Below, piece by piece: positions 16,456 to 24,479 of a DNA stretch of 32,235 nt. Made by a program: the position numbers and the translations under genes. The stretch's first letter is position 1. Every line of letters begins with the position of its first letter. Under the pieces are notes generated by a model. The model did not search any database. It was given only the letters and a program-made list of their open reading frames with translations, and was not told the DNA's origin. This DNA is from a virus. The stretch covers positions 1 through 32,235 of IMG/VR virus record IMGVR_UViG_3300025809_000068. One strand, written 5' to 3'.

Positions 16456-17293
16456 TAGCCTTTCACATTATGGGTGTACTGTTTTCCACCGCTCGCAGAC
16501 TTTCTTTCCTCTGCCTTTCTTTTTCTTTCTGCTTTATCTGAGTAGTGCTTGACTATTATTCCTTCATACATTTTCATTATGTATAAAACTTCTGCTTTAT
16601 CTTCTACATCGAACAACTCAAATAAGTACTGTAAATTATTCCAGGATTTGCCCATGTACTGTCCCGACATTCCTTCGAATCTATCTTCAAGGTAGCTGAA
16701 TATAAAAAATGCCACTTGGACCTCAGAGGGAAAGTCTGAGATCTCGAGCGGCATCTTATTGGGGTCTGGCTCTTGTCCAAGTTGCTCACATATAGATAAG
16801 TATTTATCTATGTCAATGGATTGATCGTCTTCTTTTACGAATCTTTCAAGTAAACCCCGTATCTGGCTTACTTGTTTCCAGTAAAATTTTCCAGTTCACT
16901 CACAGTCTCTGTAACCCATGTATCAAATACGCCAGAGTTCTTCATAAGTAATTCGGAATTTTCTTGTGTGTGAGGCAATACATCATCTGCGTCAAGTGCC
17001 GAGACATCTACCAATAGAAGCTCTTCTAGGTAACGATACTTCAGGCCTGACCATCCTTTGATTACTGCCTTGCAATACTCTACTAAGAATTTATCCTCAT
17101 CTAGAATTTCTTCAGGTTGATGAGTCTTTTTATTGAACTTGTTAGTTATACACTTCTTTCGTAGTTTTACTAGTTCTTCTCGTGCTAAATAACACAATTC
17201 TACTGACATACCTTTAAAGCCGGGGAAGTCAATTGCTACGGTTTTACTAGGGGTCATAAGACTCGCTAGTGAAATTGGTTGGGTTTCGTTCAT
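16455..17293 (-). CDS. Tail assembly chaperone GT, made by -1 frameshift
   Basis: About 279 residues if ribosomes slip at A AAT TTT (16889-16883). The first 137 codons are those of G; after the slip the frame runs 16883 to 16455. Decoding through the slip gives ELENF then YWKQVSQIRGLLERF, continuing without a stop for 142 residues to the Lys/Arg-rich end. The T part has a possible internal ATG at 16754 with no clear ribosome binding site, and the 43 codons before that ATG also look like real protein, which argues for fusion. In lambda, GT binds the tape measure through its G part and recruits tube subunits through T. The GT stop overlaps the tape measure start. Confidence 0.9.
16848..16889 (-). 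promoter_or_regulatory. -1 ribosomal frameshift signal: slippery heptamer plus stem-loop
   Basis: The heptamer A AAT TTT (X XXY YYZ) is in frame with G at 16889-16883, four codons before the G stop. After a 9-nt spacer, minus strand AAGTAAGCC (from 16873) can pair with GGTTTACTT (ending 16848). This makes a 9-bp stem with one G-U pair and an 8-nt loop. The spacing suits a stimulatory hairpin, and the G stop codon lies inside the stem. Confidence 0.87.
16868..17293 (-). CDS. Tail assembly chaperone G
   Basis: 141 residues ending ENFTGNK. It is the unshifted product, placed between the major tail protein and the tape measure like lambda gpG. The N-terminus (PISLASLMTPSKTVAIDFPGFKG) and the helical remainder are consistent with the family. 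The start follows AAAGGATATAAA, which offers a usable AAGGA site. It is expected to be made in excess over GT and to coat the tape measure during tail assembly; it is not found in finished virions in known systems. It is the first gene after P2 and the leader hairpin. Confidence 0.87.
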   Translation of the reverse strand: MNETQPISLASLMTPSKTVAIDFPGFKGMSVELCYLAREELVKLRKKCITNKFNKKTHQPEEILDEDKFLVEYCKAVIKGWSGLKYRYLEELLLVDVSALDADDVLPHTQENSELLMKNSGVFDTWVTETVSELENFTGNK

Positions 17294-17328
17294 TTTATAT
17301 CCTTTATTGTAAAGTTGTCTAAATAAAA

Positions 17329-17350
17329 CAGGGGTGAAAAATCACCCCTG
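17329..17350 (-). terminator. Terminator-like hairpin in the P2 leader
   Basis: On the minus strand the arms CAGGGGTGA and TCACCCCTG form a perfect 9-bp stem with a TTTT loop, followed by TTTTATTTAG. This looks like an intrinsic terminator for transcripts coming from the major tail protein gene. It lies about 13 nt after the predicted P2 start, so it could also act as an attenuator or a 5' protecting stem for P2 transcripts. Confidence 0.75.
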
Positions 17351-17369
17351 CTTCGATTTTCTATTTCAT

Positions 17370-17398
17370 AGTATAGTCGAAATGACCTCCTATGTCAA
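17370..17398 (-). promoter_or_regulatory. Promoter P2, near-perfect sigma70 consensus
   Basis: Minus strand TTGACA (17398-17393), 17-nt spacer, TATACT (17375-17370), with the same A-rich upstream block as P1. The predicted start is near 17363, giving a leader of about 70 nt to the G gene that contains the 17329-17350 hairpin. The spacer (starting TAGGAGGTC) differs from the CACCCC spacers of P1 and P3. Confidence 0.83.
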
Positions 17399-17421
17399 GA
17401 ATTATTTTTTTGATGCCTCTA

Positions 17422-18534
17422 TTACTGAGAAGTAATGCCCTTATAGTGAACTTTCACTTCATCCGCAGTAGAGATACTTGTTGGCAGTGCGTGGAAGTTT
17501 AACTCCATACCAATAACATCTTCAACTGTGTGGCTTGGAATTTCCAAGTGCGCTTTAGGACACTCGAACTCAATACCAGGTGCAGCATCTGCTCCGCCTA
17601 CTTGTAGCTTGAGAGAGAACGAGTTAGTTTCTTTATCGCTTTCAAGACGTAAGTCTTCCATAAGATCAGCAGAAGCTGCGGCATTATGGTCTAGATAACA
17701 AGTTACGCTACCTGAAACAGAACGAGTACCCATTACGTGGCCTAGAGGAATATTTACAATACCTAAGCTAGAAGGAGTTACATACTCAACGTTGTTCGTA
17801 ATAGTAACACTACCGCCTGTTAATACTAAGTTATAAGTAGCAAGTAGGTTACCTGCTGCTGAAGTAGTAAGAGCAAGAGTACTTAAACGGTTACGAATAA
17901 AGTTAGCAGTGTTAGTAAGCTCTCCAGCAGTTACTTCCAAAGTACTAACAGTAGGTGCGCTAGAAGGCTCTTTGATTTGCTTAGCCATTCCTGACCAGTT
18001 CAAAGTAGCAATCCCGTCAATATCAAAATCAGCCTGACACTCATTAATTGTAGCATCTTCTAATTCGTACCAAAGATCACTGCCGCCATTTGCTGGGAAC
18101 TTAAAGTAAATAGTAGCTGTTGGGAAGGTCAAAAGGTTAGAGCTTTCAAAGTCAATAGTTGCCTTAGTAGCTGCATTATTGATAACATCAGTCCACTTGT
18201 CTGAAGTAGCATCGTACTCAGCGTGCTCTGCACCTGCCATCATTGCCCAAAGAACTTCTTCTACTGCGTGATGCTCGTCTGCACTTGATACGTCACGAGT
18301 AAACGGACGCGCATAAGTAGAGAAGCTCCACTCTGCCGGAGCCAACGAGTCTGTAAATAACTTACGTGCTCGCCTATTAGCATTGGAAGCACCTGCCATT
18401 TCTTTGAGGGTTACCTCTGCTGTGTTTGTAGCTTGCGAGAAGCTGAAGCCATCTAAAACTGGAATTTCCCAATATTTGGTTCCAAATTTTACATAGACCT
18501 TTACCTCGCGACTTAAATGTAAAGAATTTGCCAT
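17422..18534 (-). CDS. Major tail (tube) protein
   Basis: 370 residues. The N-terminal part (KVYVKFGTKYWEIPVLDGFSFSQATNTAEVTLKEM, abbreviated here by its ends) is a typical tail-tube beta-barrel start. The position between tail terminator and G/GT is that of the tube protein. Tryptophan- and Asp-rich strands continue to about 180, then a longer C-terminal region (to 370) may hold an additional surface domain. The site TAGGAGATTAACT precedes ATG. Strong terminator-like and promoter signals follow the gene, as expected for a gene whose product is needed in large amounts. No cysteine cluster or enzyme motif is seen. Confidence 0.85.
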   Translation of the reverse strand: MANSLHLSREVKVYVKFGTKYWEIPVLDGFSFSQATNTAEVTLKEMAGASNANRRARKLFTDSLAPAEWSFSTYARPFTRDVSSADEHHAVEEVLWAMMAGAEHAEYDATSDKWTDVINNAATKATIDFESSNLLTFPTATIYFKFPANGGSDLWYELEDATINECQADFDIDGIATLNWSGMAKQIKEPSSAPTVSTLEVTAGELTNTANFIRNRLSTLALTTSAAGNLLATYNLVLTGGSVTITNNVEYVTPSSLGIVNIPLGHVMGTRSVSGSVTCYLDHNAAASADLMEDLRLESDKETNSFSLKLQVGGADAAPGIEFECPKAHLEIPSHTVEDVIGMELNFHALPTSISTADEVKVHYKGITSQ

Positions 18535-18598
18535 AGTTAATCTCCTATGATTATCTTGAAAAGGCTAGGACGTGAACGTTTGCTCGTGCCTGCATTTT

Positions 18599-19051
18599 CT
18601 AGTAACGAACTTCTATAAGTATTTCTCCTACTCCTAGAGGTTCTAGTACACCTTCGTCAGTATCTATACTGATTATTGTGATTTGTTGTGTATACTGAAC
18701 CGCACCTGTGCGATCAATATACGTTAAACGAGAGTTATCTTCTAATACAGTTTCTACATCTTCTAGTAGTTCATCTAGTGCTTCTACTGCATCTTCTGCC
18801 TGTACATAACAACGAAGAGTTACCGAAAGAAATCTATCTTTATAACCGCCCCCTTGATACTCTCTTGATTCTGATCCAGCATTTAAGTGTATTGCTGGAA
18901 ATTCTTCTACTTCATCCCAGAATTTTAAACGAGGAGAAACGTTCTCATTCACATCTGATAGAAAGGAACCAGACCCGTCGATATCTTTTAACCTCTCAAC
19001 AAGAGCAGCAATAATACCAAGTCTTCGTGTTGTATATTCTCTTGTTCCCAT
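18599..19051 (-). CDS. Tail terminator protein (gpU-like)
   Basis: 150 residues with an alpha/beta pattern: an N-terminal helix (RRLGIIAALVERLK), a central strand set with FPAIHLNAG and RFLSVTLRCYV, a helix rich in Asp/Glu (AVEALDELLEDVETVL), and closing strands ending GEILIEVRY. This layout and the position just before the major tail protein match gpU-type terminators, which cap the finished tube and join it to the head. It overlaps the upstream gene by one base (TAATG). The 64-nt gap to the tube gene holds only its ribosome binding site; I see no promoter there. Confidence 0.75.
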   Translation of the reverse strand: MGTREYTTRRLGIIAALVERLKDIDGSGSFLSDVNENVSPRLKFWDEVEEFPAIHLNAGSESREYQGGGYKDRFLSVTLRCYVQAEDAVEALDELLEDVETVLEDNSRLTYIDRTGAVQYTQQITIISIDTDEGVLEPLGVGEILIEVRY

Positions 19052-20355
19052 TATACTCTCCTAGTGTAAAATCTTCCGATTGCAAACTCTGCCGCAATCT
19101 CTCTTATAGATTTGTCAATCAGATCTCTTGGATCTCTGTTTCCGTCTGCCCAAGGGGGTGTGCCTTCTCCTTCTTCAAATACTTGATAAGGGTTCTTTTG
19201 GTATGTATATCCAAAACTAGGAAACCCTTGGGGCGTGGGCATCACATCTACTACTTTTACACTATCTGCGAATCTTCCTGTCCTATTAACAAGTCTAGGG
19301 GTTGACATATTTTTTCTAACTGTATCTGGTAGTTTCTTATTTAGCATTGCTACCATTGCCAAAGGTTGAGAAGCTGCCGAGCTTTTTGCTTTTGACTTCT
19401 TCTTTTTACTTTTTAGTCTTTTTGAACTTAAAGCTACTGAGGCAGATACTTTTGCACCTTTGCCTTTACTCTTAGTTTTAGTTTTAAGCTTTACTGGCTT
19501 GCTTTTAACTTTGATACCTTTCTTACCTTTAAAATTATCAACAAGTACTGCCGCTGTTTTCTCTTTTAAGGTGGAAGACCCTTTCATATCTAAAAGGTCA
19601 GGAGTGAGTTCTCCTATAAATTTTCTAAATACTGCTTTTACTGCTTTCTCTTCTACAGAGTCTTTTATATTGTCAGTGCCTGATTGAAATGCAATAACAG
19701 AAACATAATTTGCTGTAAGCTTACCTTTCTTTGTTACTATCTGTTCCCCATCAGTAATAAGTCTTTTTATCTCTCTATGAGATATGCTATCTATGTTGCC
19801 TGATCTAAATTGCCCTTCTAAGTTATACAGAAGGAGCTTCTTAGTTGCAGGGTCTAATCCCGAAACAGAGGAAGCTATCTGAACCTGAGAAACTGCATTA
19901 CCTCTTGCTCCGTGACCTTTGTGAAGATTCTTAGATACTGTTTTTGAGTCTGCATCTGAGATGGCTCCGCTTGCTACTAAAGTTTTTAACATAGTATTCT
20001 TAATAGTAGTAATGGATCTAGAAAAACTACTTACTATGAACATATCAGTATTTAGAGTATAAGGTAATCTTATCTCTGGTAACTTAGCAACTATTGCATT
20101 GTACCTTCTCTTATTTCTTGTCTTAAAATTACTTTGTAGCTTTTTAGCGTGTTTCTGCGCTTCTTTTAAAGCTTGTGCTAAGTGAGCAGCTTTCGGTTTA
20201 TGTCCTGTGGAAGCTTCTATTACCTGCTGTAATTCTTTTGTATCTGTTAAAATTAAAAGCTGTCCTCTTTGACGAGTTACAGCTTTACGGGCTTCTGCAT
20301 CCAATTTTCTAAGCAGAGGCTTTGTGAATTTTCTGTCAAAAGCCTGTCTACTCAT
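19051..20355 (-). CDS. Enlarged neck / tail-completion-like protein
   Basis: 434 residues, far larger than usual neck proteins (100-200). The C-terminal part (about 350-434) resembles HK97 gp10 or tail-completion proteins: VNRTGRFADSVKV, then FGYTYQKNPYQVFEEGEG, then a conserved-looking RDPRDLIDKSIREI helix. Residues 275-325 are an extreme Lys/Ser linker (KTKTKSKGKG, KSKKKKSKAKSS). Residues 1-270 are helical and basic and match nothing I recognise. It overlaps both neighbours by one base. A head-tail joining role is likely for the C-terminus; the N-terminal part could contact DNA or another neck component. Confidence 0.6.
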   Translation of the reverse strand: MSRQAFDRKFTKPLLRKLDAEARKAVTRQRGQLLILTDTKELQQVIEASTGHKPKAAHLAQALKEAQKHAKKLQSNFKTRNKRRYNAIVAKLPEIRLPYTLNTDMFIVSSFSRSITTIKNTMLKTLVASGAISDADSKTVSKNLHKGHGARGNAVSQVQIASSVSGLDPATKKLLLYNLEGQFRSGNIDSISHREIKRLITDGEQIVTKKGKLTANYVSVIAFQSGTDNIKDSVEEKAVKAVFRKFIGELTPDLLDMKGSSTLKEKTAAVLVDNFKGKKGIKVKSKPVKLKTKTKSKGKGAKVSASVALSSKRLKSKKKKSKAKSSAASQPLAMVAMLNKKLPDTVRKNMSTPRLVNRTGRFADSVKVVDVMPTPQGFPSFGYTYQKNPYQVFEEGEGTPPWADGNRDPRDLIDKSIREIAAEFAIGRFYTRRV

Positions 20356-20939
20356 TAAAAGTTCTTATACAGATCCAAGACTCTTTTAATATGATCAGGA
20401 AACGCTACATTGTTTCTCTGACTTGAAGAAGAGTTGTTTTGAATGCTAGCGCCTTGAAGTGTCTGACGCGCTTTATGCTCGTCTTTTACATAGTAAGTAA
20501 TCAAATCAATAACAGCAAGTTGTAAATCTTTAGGACACTCTGCGTATCCTGCTTTATAGGTAATCTTTACAGCACCAGGGCCTGTAGGCCAGTTTTTTCT
20601 AGTACCGTCTGTGGTAACTCGATATACACTATCAGTTCCACCATCTACATAGTATTCTGTGGAAGGTACAGTAGCATATGCTTTACTGAAGTCTTCTCTT
20701 TCTTGTACGGAAGTAATACTTACAAAAGGACTCTCTGTAAGTTGAACGAAGTTTGTAGACCAGTTTATACTAAACTCTTCTGCTTTGTCGCTAGAGTAGT
20801 GATCTACAATCGTTGTTCCGCAGTAAGTTTTTACTAATTGACTTACGGCAGTAATTAAAGAATTGATGCGAGCATCTTCCTTTGTGCTCTGAATGTTTTC
20901 AGAGGTTTTATATTCATCTAATGTGATTAAATTTGCCAT
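20355..20939 (-). CDS. Head-tail connector / adaptor (gp6-like)
   Basis: 194 residues. The opening MANLITLDEYK with two helices (SLITAVSQLVKTYCG), the central beta part (YYVDGGTDSVYRV, WPTGPGAVKITYKAGY) and the closing helix (PKDLQLAVIDLITYYVKDEHKARQ) are typical of HK97 gp6/phage connector proteins that bind beneath the portal. It lies directly after the capsid gene, as expected. Only a weak GGA precedes the ATG, and a hairpin separates it from the capsid gene, so expression is probably lower than that of the capsid. Confidence 0.85.
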   Translation of the reverse strand: MANLITLDEYKTSENIQSTKEDARINSLITAVSQLVKTYCGTTIVDHYSSDKAEEFSINWSTNFVQLTESPFVSITSVQEREDFSKAYATVPSTEYYVDGGTDSVYRVTTDGTRKNWPTGPGAVKITYKAGYAECPKDLQLAVIDLITYYVKDEHKARQTLQGASIQNNSSSSQRNNVAFPDHIKRVLDLYKNF

Positions 20940-20960
20940 AAGTCCATTACTAAAAACTTA

Positions 20961-20978
20961 AGGGGAGCGAACTCCCCT
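20961..20978 (-). terminator. Terminator-like hairpin after the capsid gene
   Basis: The minus-strand arms AGGGGAG and CTCCCCT form a perfect 7-bp stem closed by a TTCG tetraloop, a very stable fold. It is followed by TAAGTTTTTAG, so the T-run is short and offset. No new promoter follows before the connector gene, so this is best read as a partial terminator that raises capsid over neck transcript, or as a 3'-end stabiliser. Confidence 0.65.
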
Positions 20979-20995
20979 CTCGTTTTGCTTTTAAA

Positions 20996-22975
20996 TTAAG
21001 CTACGCAGTCAATCTTAACTACAGGTTCGTTACCAGTCGCACCGGCTACTAGCTCTTCAAAGCCTAGGGCTTGTGAAGCAACTACTACGTTGCGCTGATT
21101 ACCAACTTCATAGTCAGTCTCAACAGTTACGCCACGTAGACGTGGGATAACATAGTTACGTGAGTTAACAGCGAAGGCTACAGGTACACCAGCACCTTCA
21201 GTAGCGAAGCTGTCAGATACGATTACAGGTGAACCGAATACAGATCCGATTTGACCAGTGATCTTAGTTGCCAGATCAGAACCTACATCAGTAACGTCCT
21301 GGAAGCCTGCATCTTCGATAAGTTCGAAGTAACGAGCTTGTGACACGATGTATGCAACATCAGCAGGGTTAACACCATACTTACCCATAGCTTTACGAGC
21401 AGTAAGGAGGCCAGCTGCAGTCAATGTAGCTGAGTTACCTGCGGCGATTGAACCGCCATCGAGGTCGATGCTTGAACCACTAGCTGCGGCATAGCCGTCA
21501 AGACCAGTGATAGAACCTGAACCGTTGATGATAGCGTTATCAACAGCGCGAGCGTGAGCACGTGCTACTGAGTCAACAAGCATAGGCATTAGGTTGATAA
21601 GAACTTGCTCATCTACGTTGTTGTCCATGAAAGTCTGGCTAATCAAACGATAAGCGTTCAAGATTACCTGTGAAGGCTTGAAAGTGTTGTCTGAAGCACC
21701 ACGGTTTTCCAAGTTACCTGCTGCAGCTGCACCAGTTTGGAAAGTAGCGGCCTCTACGTCAGGCTGGATTGGCATTACAGTAGCAGCACCATTCACCTGA
21801 ATCTCACGGAACAGACCAGCTGTACGCAAGTTTAGAGTAACTTCTTTTTCGATTTGACGAGCAACTTCTTGATCGATGTCACCAGCGTTGCTAGCATAGT
21901 CGATACCAGCTTTTTCCATAACGCCACGAGCAAAATCAGTGTCCATGCCCTTGCCAGTCATAGTACCAAGCAATGAAGCGTGCATGAAGTCTTTGCCCCA
22001 CTTAGTAACGTCGCCTTTTTCAGAACGGTCACCGAAAGTACGCTTGCTGTTACGCATAGCTTCGATTTCAGAAGACTTCTCTTCTAGTTCTGTTTTGAAT
22101 GATGCGAGTACTTCGTCCATCTTAGCGTCCTTTTCAGTCAGCTTAGCTTCGAAGTTGCTCATTAGTGATTCAACGCCAGACTGAATACCAGTCTTAACTT
22201 TGATTTCTTGTGCTTCAATAAATGAAGCCTGTTCAGCTGCTTTTTCTACTTCTGCTTGCTCAGCTGCTTTTTGCTCGGCTTGCTTCATAGCAATCTTAGC
22301 AGCTGTGTCTTCAGCTACCTTCTTTGCAAAAGCTTCCAAGTCGATGTTTTGATTATCCATCTTGATCTCCTGATCTACGGATTTCTCCGCGCTTTGAGGT
22401 GTGTCACTAGCTATTCCCGAAGTAATAACTTCATCCTTAGCCAGAGACTGACCTGCTAGATCTACACGATTTGTGAAAGTTTTTTTGAATTCTTCGTACT
22501 CAGCATCTGAGTCGAAAGACTTCGCGAGCGAAAAAGTAGCTGACTGATTGCAGGGTACAGATACAACTGATACCTCGAATAATTCAGCGTCCTTAATCAT
22601 TAGTCCGTCGGTTTCCTTAATATAATCAGCATCCTTGACTCGGAAACCTACGGAAAAGGCCCCAAGAACACCGTCTTTAACTAGTTGAGCAACATTAGCA
22701 GGCGCGGCCTTACTAATCTTACATTCCAGCTCCAAGCCATCTGGTCCGGACTTCAGACCTGTAGCTCGACCAATTGGTTTATCATAGTCATGATTAAACA
22801 GGATAATTGGATTCTTTTCAAAGTTCTTTAGTCCACCCTTCTGCCATGCTTCTGCTGAAATGGAGTCACCCGCGCGATCAAAGTCAGCCGTGCTTGCCAT
22901 TCCACGAATCATTACAGAGCCGTCATCTTCTGCATGAGTCTTGAAAGTAGACGTCAGATTAAAGATTTTATTCAT
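20996..22975 (-). CDS. Fused prohead protease and HK97-type major capsid protein
   Basis: 659 residues in one frame. Residues 1-155 are an S78-type prohead protease: H62 (LFNHDYDKPIG), S108 (GAFSVGF) and E134 (ELFEVSVVSVPCN) are the likely catalytic positions. A spacer (155-205) leads to the capsid part from about 206: a charged coiled-coil delta domain (210-315), then the HK97 capsid fold (about 330-659) with FREIQVNGAATVMPIQ and RAHARAVDNAIINGSG. Maturation cleavage probably falls near 310-330. An internal ATG at 22360 has its own strong ribosome binding site. The capsid part uses more GC-rich codons than its neighbours, fitting high expression. The gene follows the portal and a small protein. 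Confidence 0.93.
   Translation of the reverse strand: MNKIFNLTSTFKTHAEDDGSVMIRGMASTADFDRAGDSISAEAWQKGGLKNFEKNPIILFNHDYDKPIGRATGLKSGPDGLELECKISKAAPANVAQLVKDGVLGAFSVGFRVKDADYIKETDGLMIKDAELFEVSVVSVPCNQSATFSLAKSFDSDAEYEEFKKTFTNRVDLAGQSLAKDEVITSGIASDTPQSAEKSVDQEIKMDNQNIDLEAFAKKVAEDTAAKIAMKQAEQKAAEQAEVEKAAEQASFIEAQEIKVKTGIQSGVESLMSNFEAKLTEKDAKMDEVLASFKTELEEKSSEIEAMRNSKRTFGDRSEKGDVTKWGKDFMHASLLGTMTGKGMDTDFARGVMEKAGIDYASNAGDIDQEVARQIEKEVTLNLRTAGLFREIQVNGAATVMPIQPDVEAATFQTGAAAAGNLENRGASDNTFKPSQVILNAYRLISQTFMDNNVDEQVLINLMPMLVDSVARAHARAVDNAIINGSGSITGLDGYAAASGSSIDLDGGSIAAGNSATLTAAGLLTARKAMGKYGVNPADVAYIVSQARYFELIEDAGFQDVTDVGSDLATKITGQIGSVFGSPVIVSDSFATEGAGVPVAFAVNSRNYVIPRLRGVTVETDYEVGNQRNVVVASQALGFEELVAGATGNEPVVKIDCVA
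22358..22371 (-). promoter_or_regulatory. Internal ribosome binding site and start for free capsid protein
   Basis: Minus strand AGGAG (22371-22367), six bases (ATCAAG), then ATG at 22360, in frame as M206 of the fused gene. This is a better site than the AAGGAT before the full-length start. Initiation here would give a 454-residue protein that begins exactly at the delta domain and lacks the protease. Confidence 0.75.
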
Positions 22976-22978
22976 ATC

Positions 22979-23290
22979 TTAATCCTTTTTTACTGCCGGT
23001 TTAGGGGCAGGCTTGACCGCGGCCTTTGGTGCTGGCTTTGGTGCTGGAGCAGGAACAGGTTTAGCTGCTTCTGCTTTTTTCTTCTCGATCAATTCCATAA
23101 GTTCTGGATGTGCTTTTTGCATCATAATAATTGCTCGTGAATAACTTCTTCCTACGTTGCGAATCCCTGTTAACATAACGGGTTTGTCGGTTTGCTTAAC
23201 ATACTCGTCTTGGGTCATAATCTTACCTTTTTCAGCAAAATACATTGCTAAGTCACGACATAGTTTAATTCTTTGTGGTCTATTCGCCAT
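22979..23290 (-). CDS. Small hypothetical protein with Ala/Pro/Lys tail
   Basis: 103 residues from the ATG at 23290, which has AGAGGA upstream and overlaps the portal stop by 11 nt; a longer form starting at 23323 lacks a good site. Residues 1-75 are basic and helical (RIKLCRDLAMYFAEKG, TGIRNVGRSYSRAIIMMQ). From about 76 the chain is a repetitive Ala/Pro/Lys tail (VPAPAPKPAPKAAVKPAP), probably extended and flexible. It sits between portal and the protease-capsid gene, so a head-assembly role is plausible. I do not recognise a family. Confidence 0.65.
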   Translation of the reverse strand: MANRPQRIKLCRDLAMYFAEKGKIMTQDEYVKQTDKPVMLTGIRNVGRSYSRAIIMMQKAHPELMELIEKKKAEAAKPVPAPAPKPAPKAAVKPAPKPAVKKD

Positions 23291-24479
23291 CTTCGTTTGT
23301 TTCCTCTGGTCTTCCGCCCTCATCGGGATTAGTTGCAGAACCTGCGATATTTGCAGGAACTCTTATTTCTTCTGTGCCTTCGATAGCTTCGAAACCCAAT
23401 CGTTCTCTTGCTTCTGCGGCAGTAATAATACCACCGTTTACTAGTGATGTGTAGTAAGCGGATGCATCTCTCAGCTCAGGCTGTAGAGCGGGTATATCAC
23501 TGATGTCTTCTTTTAACTCGAAACCGAAATATCTTTCGCATGCAAAATTAATTTTTCGAACTATAGGAAGTATAGTCTCAAGATAATACATCCGCATATT
23601 TGGGCGAATGTTGGCGTTGTTGCCAGAGTCCATCATAATTGGAGGTACTCCGAGCGCCTTCAAAATTATCTTTTCATTGTCTGCGATACTATTTTGAAAA
23701 TCAAGATCTTTAAAATTTACATTTGAGATAGAATCTACTTCAATTCCACCGTCCAAAATAAGGGGTCTACGACCGCCTGCTTCTGGTTGATATCGTGACT
23801 GCCACGACACCATCATACGTTCTTTAATCTTCTCAGAGAGTGTGTTTGGTGACTTGAGTACCAAGCCTGGAACAGCACCATTCTTAAAGAAGTTATCTTG
23901 GAACTTACGCATCTTCATCATAAGTTGCATAGTACGTAAAGCAGGGCTTAAACGTGGAACACCTCTATAAATTGAGTAAAAGGAGTTCTCTTTAATATGT
24001 ATAATCTCACTAGGCTTATAATTTACTTTCTCATTGTAAGTGAACTTTTCAATGTAAGTATCCGAGCTAGCGTGAATAGTCATCTTGTCTGCTGGTAAGT
24101 GATAGAGATGTGCTCCATCATAGTAGATAAAGATGTTACCATCAAGTATAAAGTCAATAATTAAGTTACGCTTGAAAGTATTAATGTCTTGGAAAGGATT
24201 AGGCTCTTGGTTTAAAAGTAAGTCTACTTTAGCACGTTTGATGCCTTTAATGATGCTATTGCCTTTATGTTGTCCGCCTACTTGTGTAGGGATTTCGGCT
24301 GCATCATCTACAATAATGTTTACTGCACGATTTACGACTTCTAGCTCTTCGTAAGCTCTCTCATAAGAAAAGGTAGGCTCACGAGAAGTTTGAATATCGT
24401 TGCCGTAAAACTGCTGTGCAGGATTCAGCTTCTCTTCAACTTCTACAGGTTTTTTCTCAAAAGGATTATACCAAGCCAT
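23280..24479 (-). CDS. Portal protein (HK97 type)
   Basis: 399 residues from the ATG at 24479 (MAWYNPFEKK); the upstream in-frame ATG would add 17 unlikely residues inside the HNH gene. Typical portal features: VNRAVNIIVDDAAEIP in the N-terminal part, DFILDGNIFIYYDG, SIYRGVPRLSPALRTMQL, and IILKALGVPPIMMDSG with the following helix (MRMYYLETILPIVRKI). The C-terminus is Glu/Asn-rich. The dodecameric portal forms the DNA entry vertex and terminase docking site. The gene overlaps the HNH gene by 14 nt and the next gene by 11 nt. Confidence 0.92.
   Translation of the reverse strand: MAWYNPFEKKPVEVEEKLNPAQQFYGNDIQTSREPTFSYERAYEELEVVNRAVNIIVDDAAEIPTQVGGQHKGNSIIKGIKRAKVDLLLNQEPNPFQDINTFKRNLIIDFILDGNIFIYYDGAHLYHLPADKMTIHASSDTYIEKFTYNEKVNYKPSEIIHIKENSFYSIYRGVPRLSPALRTMQLMMKMRKFQDNFFKNGAVPGLVLKSPNTLSEKIKERMMVSWQSRYQPEAGGRRPLILDGGIEVDSISNVNFKDLDFQNSIADNEKIILKALGVPPIMMDSGNNANIRPNMRMYYLETILPIVRKINFACERYFGFELKEDISDIPALQPELRDASAYYTSLVNGGIITAAEARERLGFEAIEGTEEIRVPANIAGSATNPDEGGRPEETNEDGE

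Noticed and set aside
16604-16789. A 61-codon minus-strand frame overlapping the T region
   Set aside because: It is in another frame from the well-supported GT extension and has no ribosome binding site or recognisable features.
16806-16816. TTGACA with a TATATG 16 bp away inside the GT frame
   Set aside because: The -10 matches poorly, there is no A-rich block, and the sequence is explained by coding for the T part of GT.
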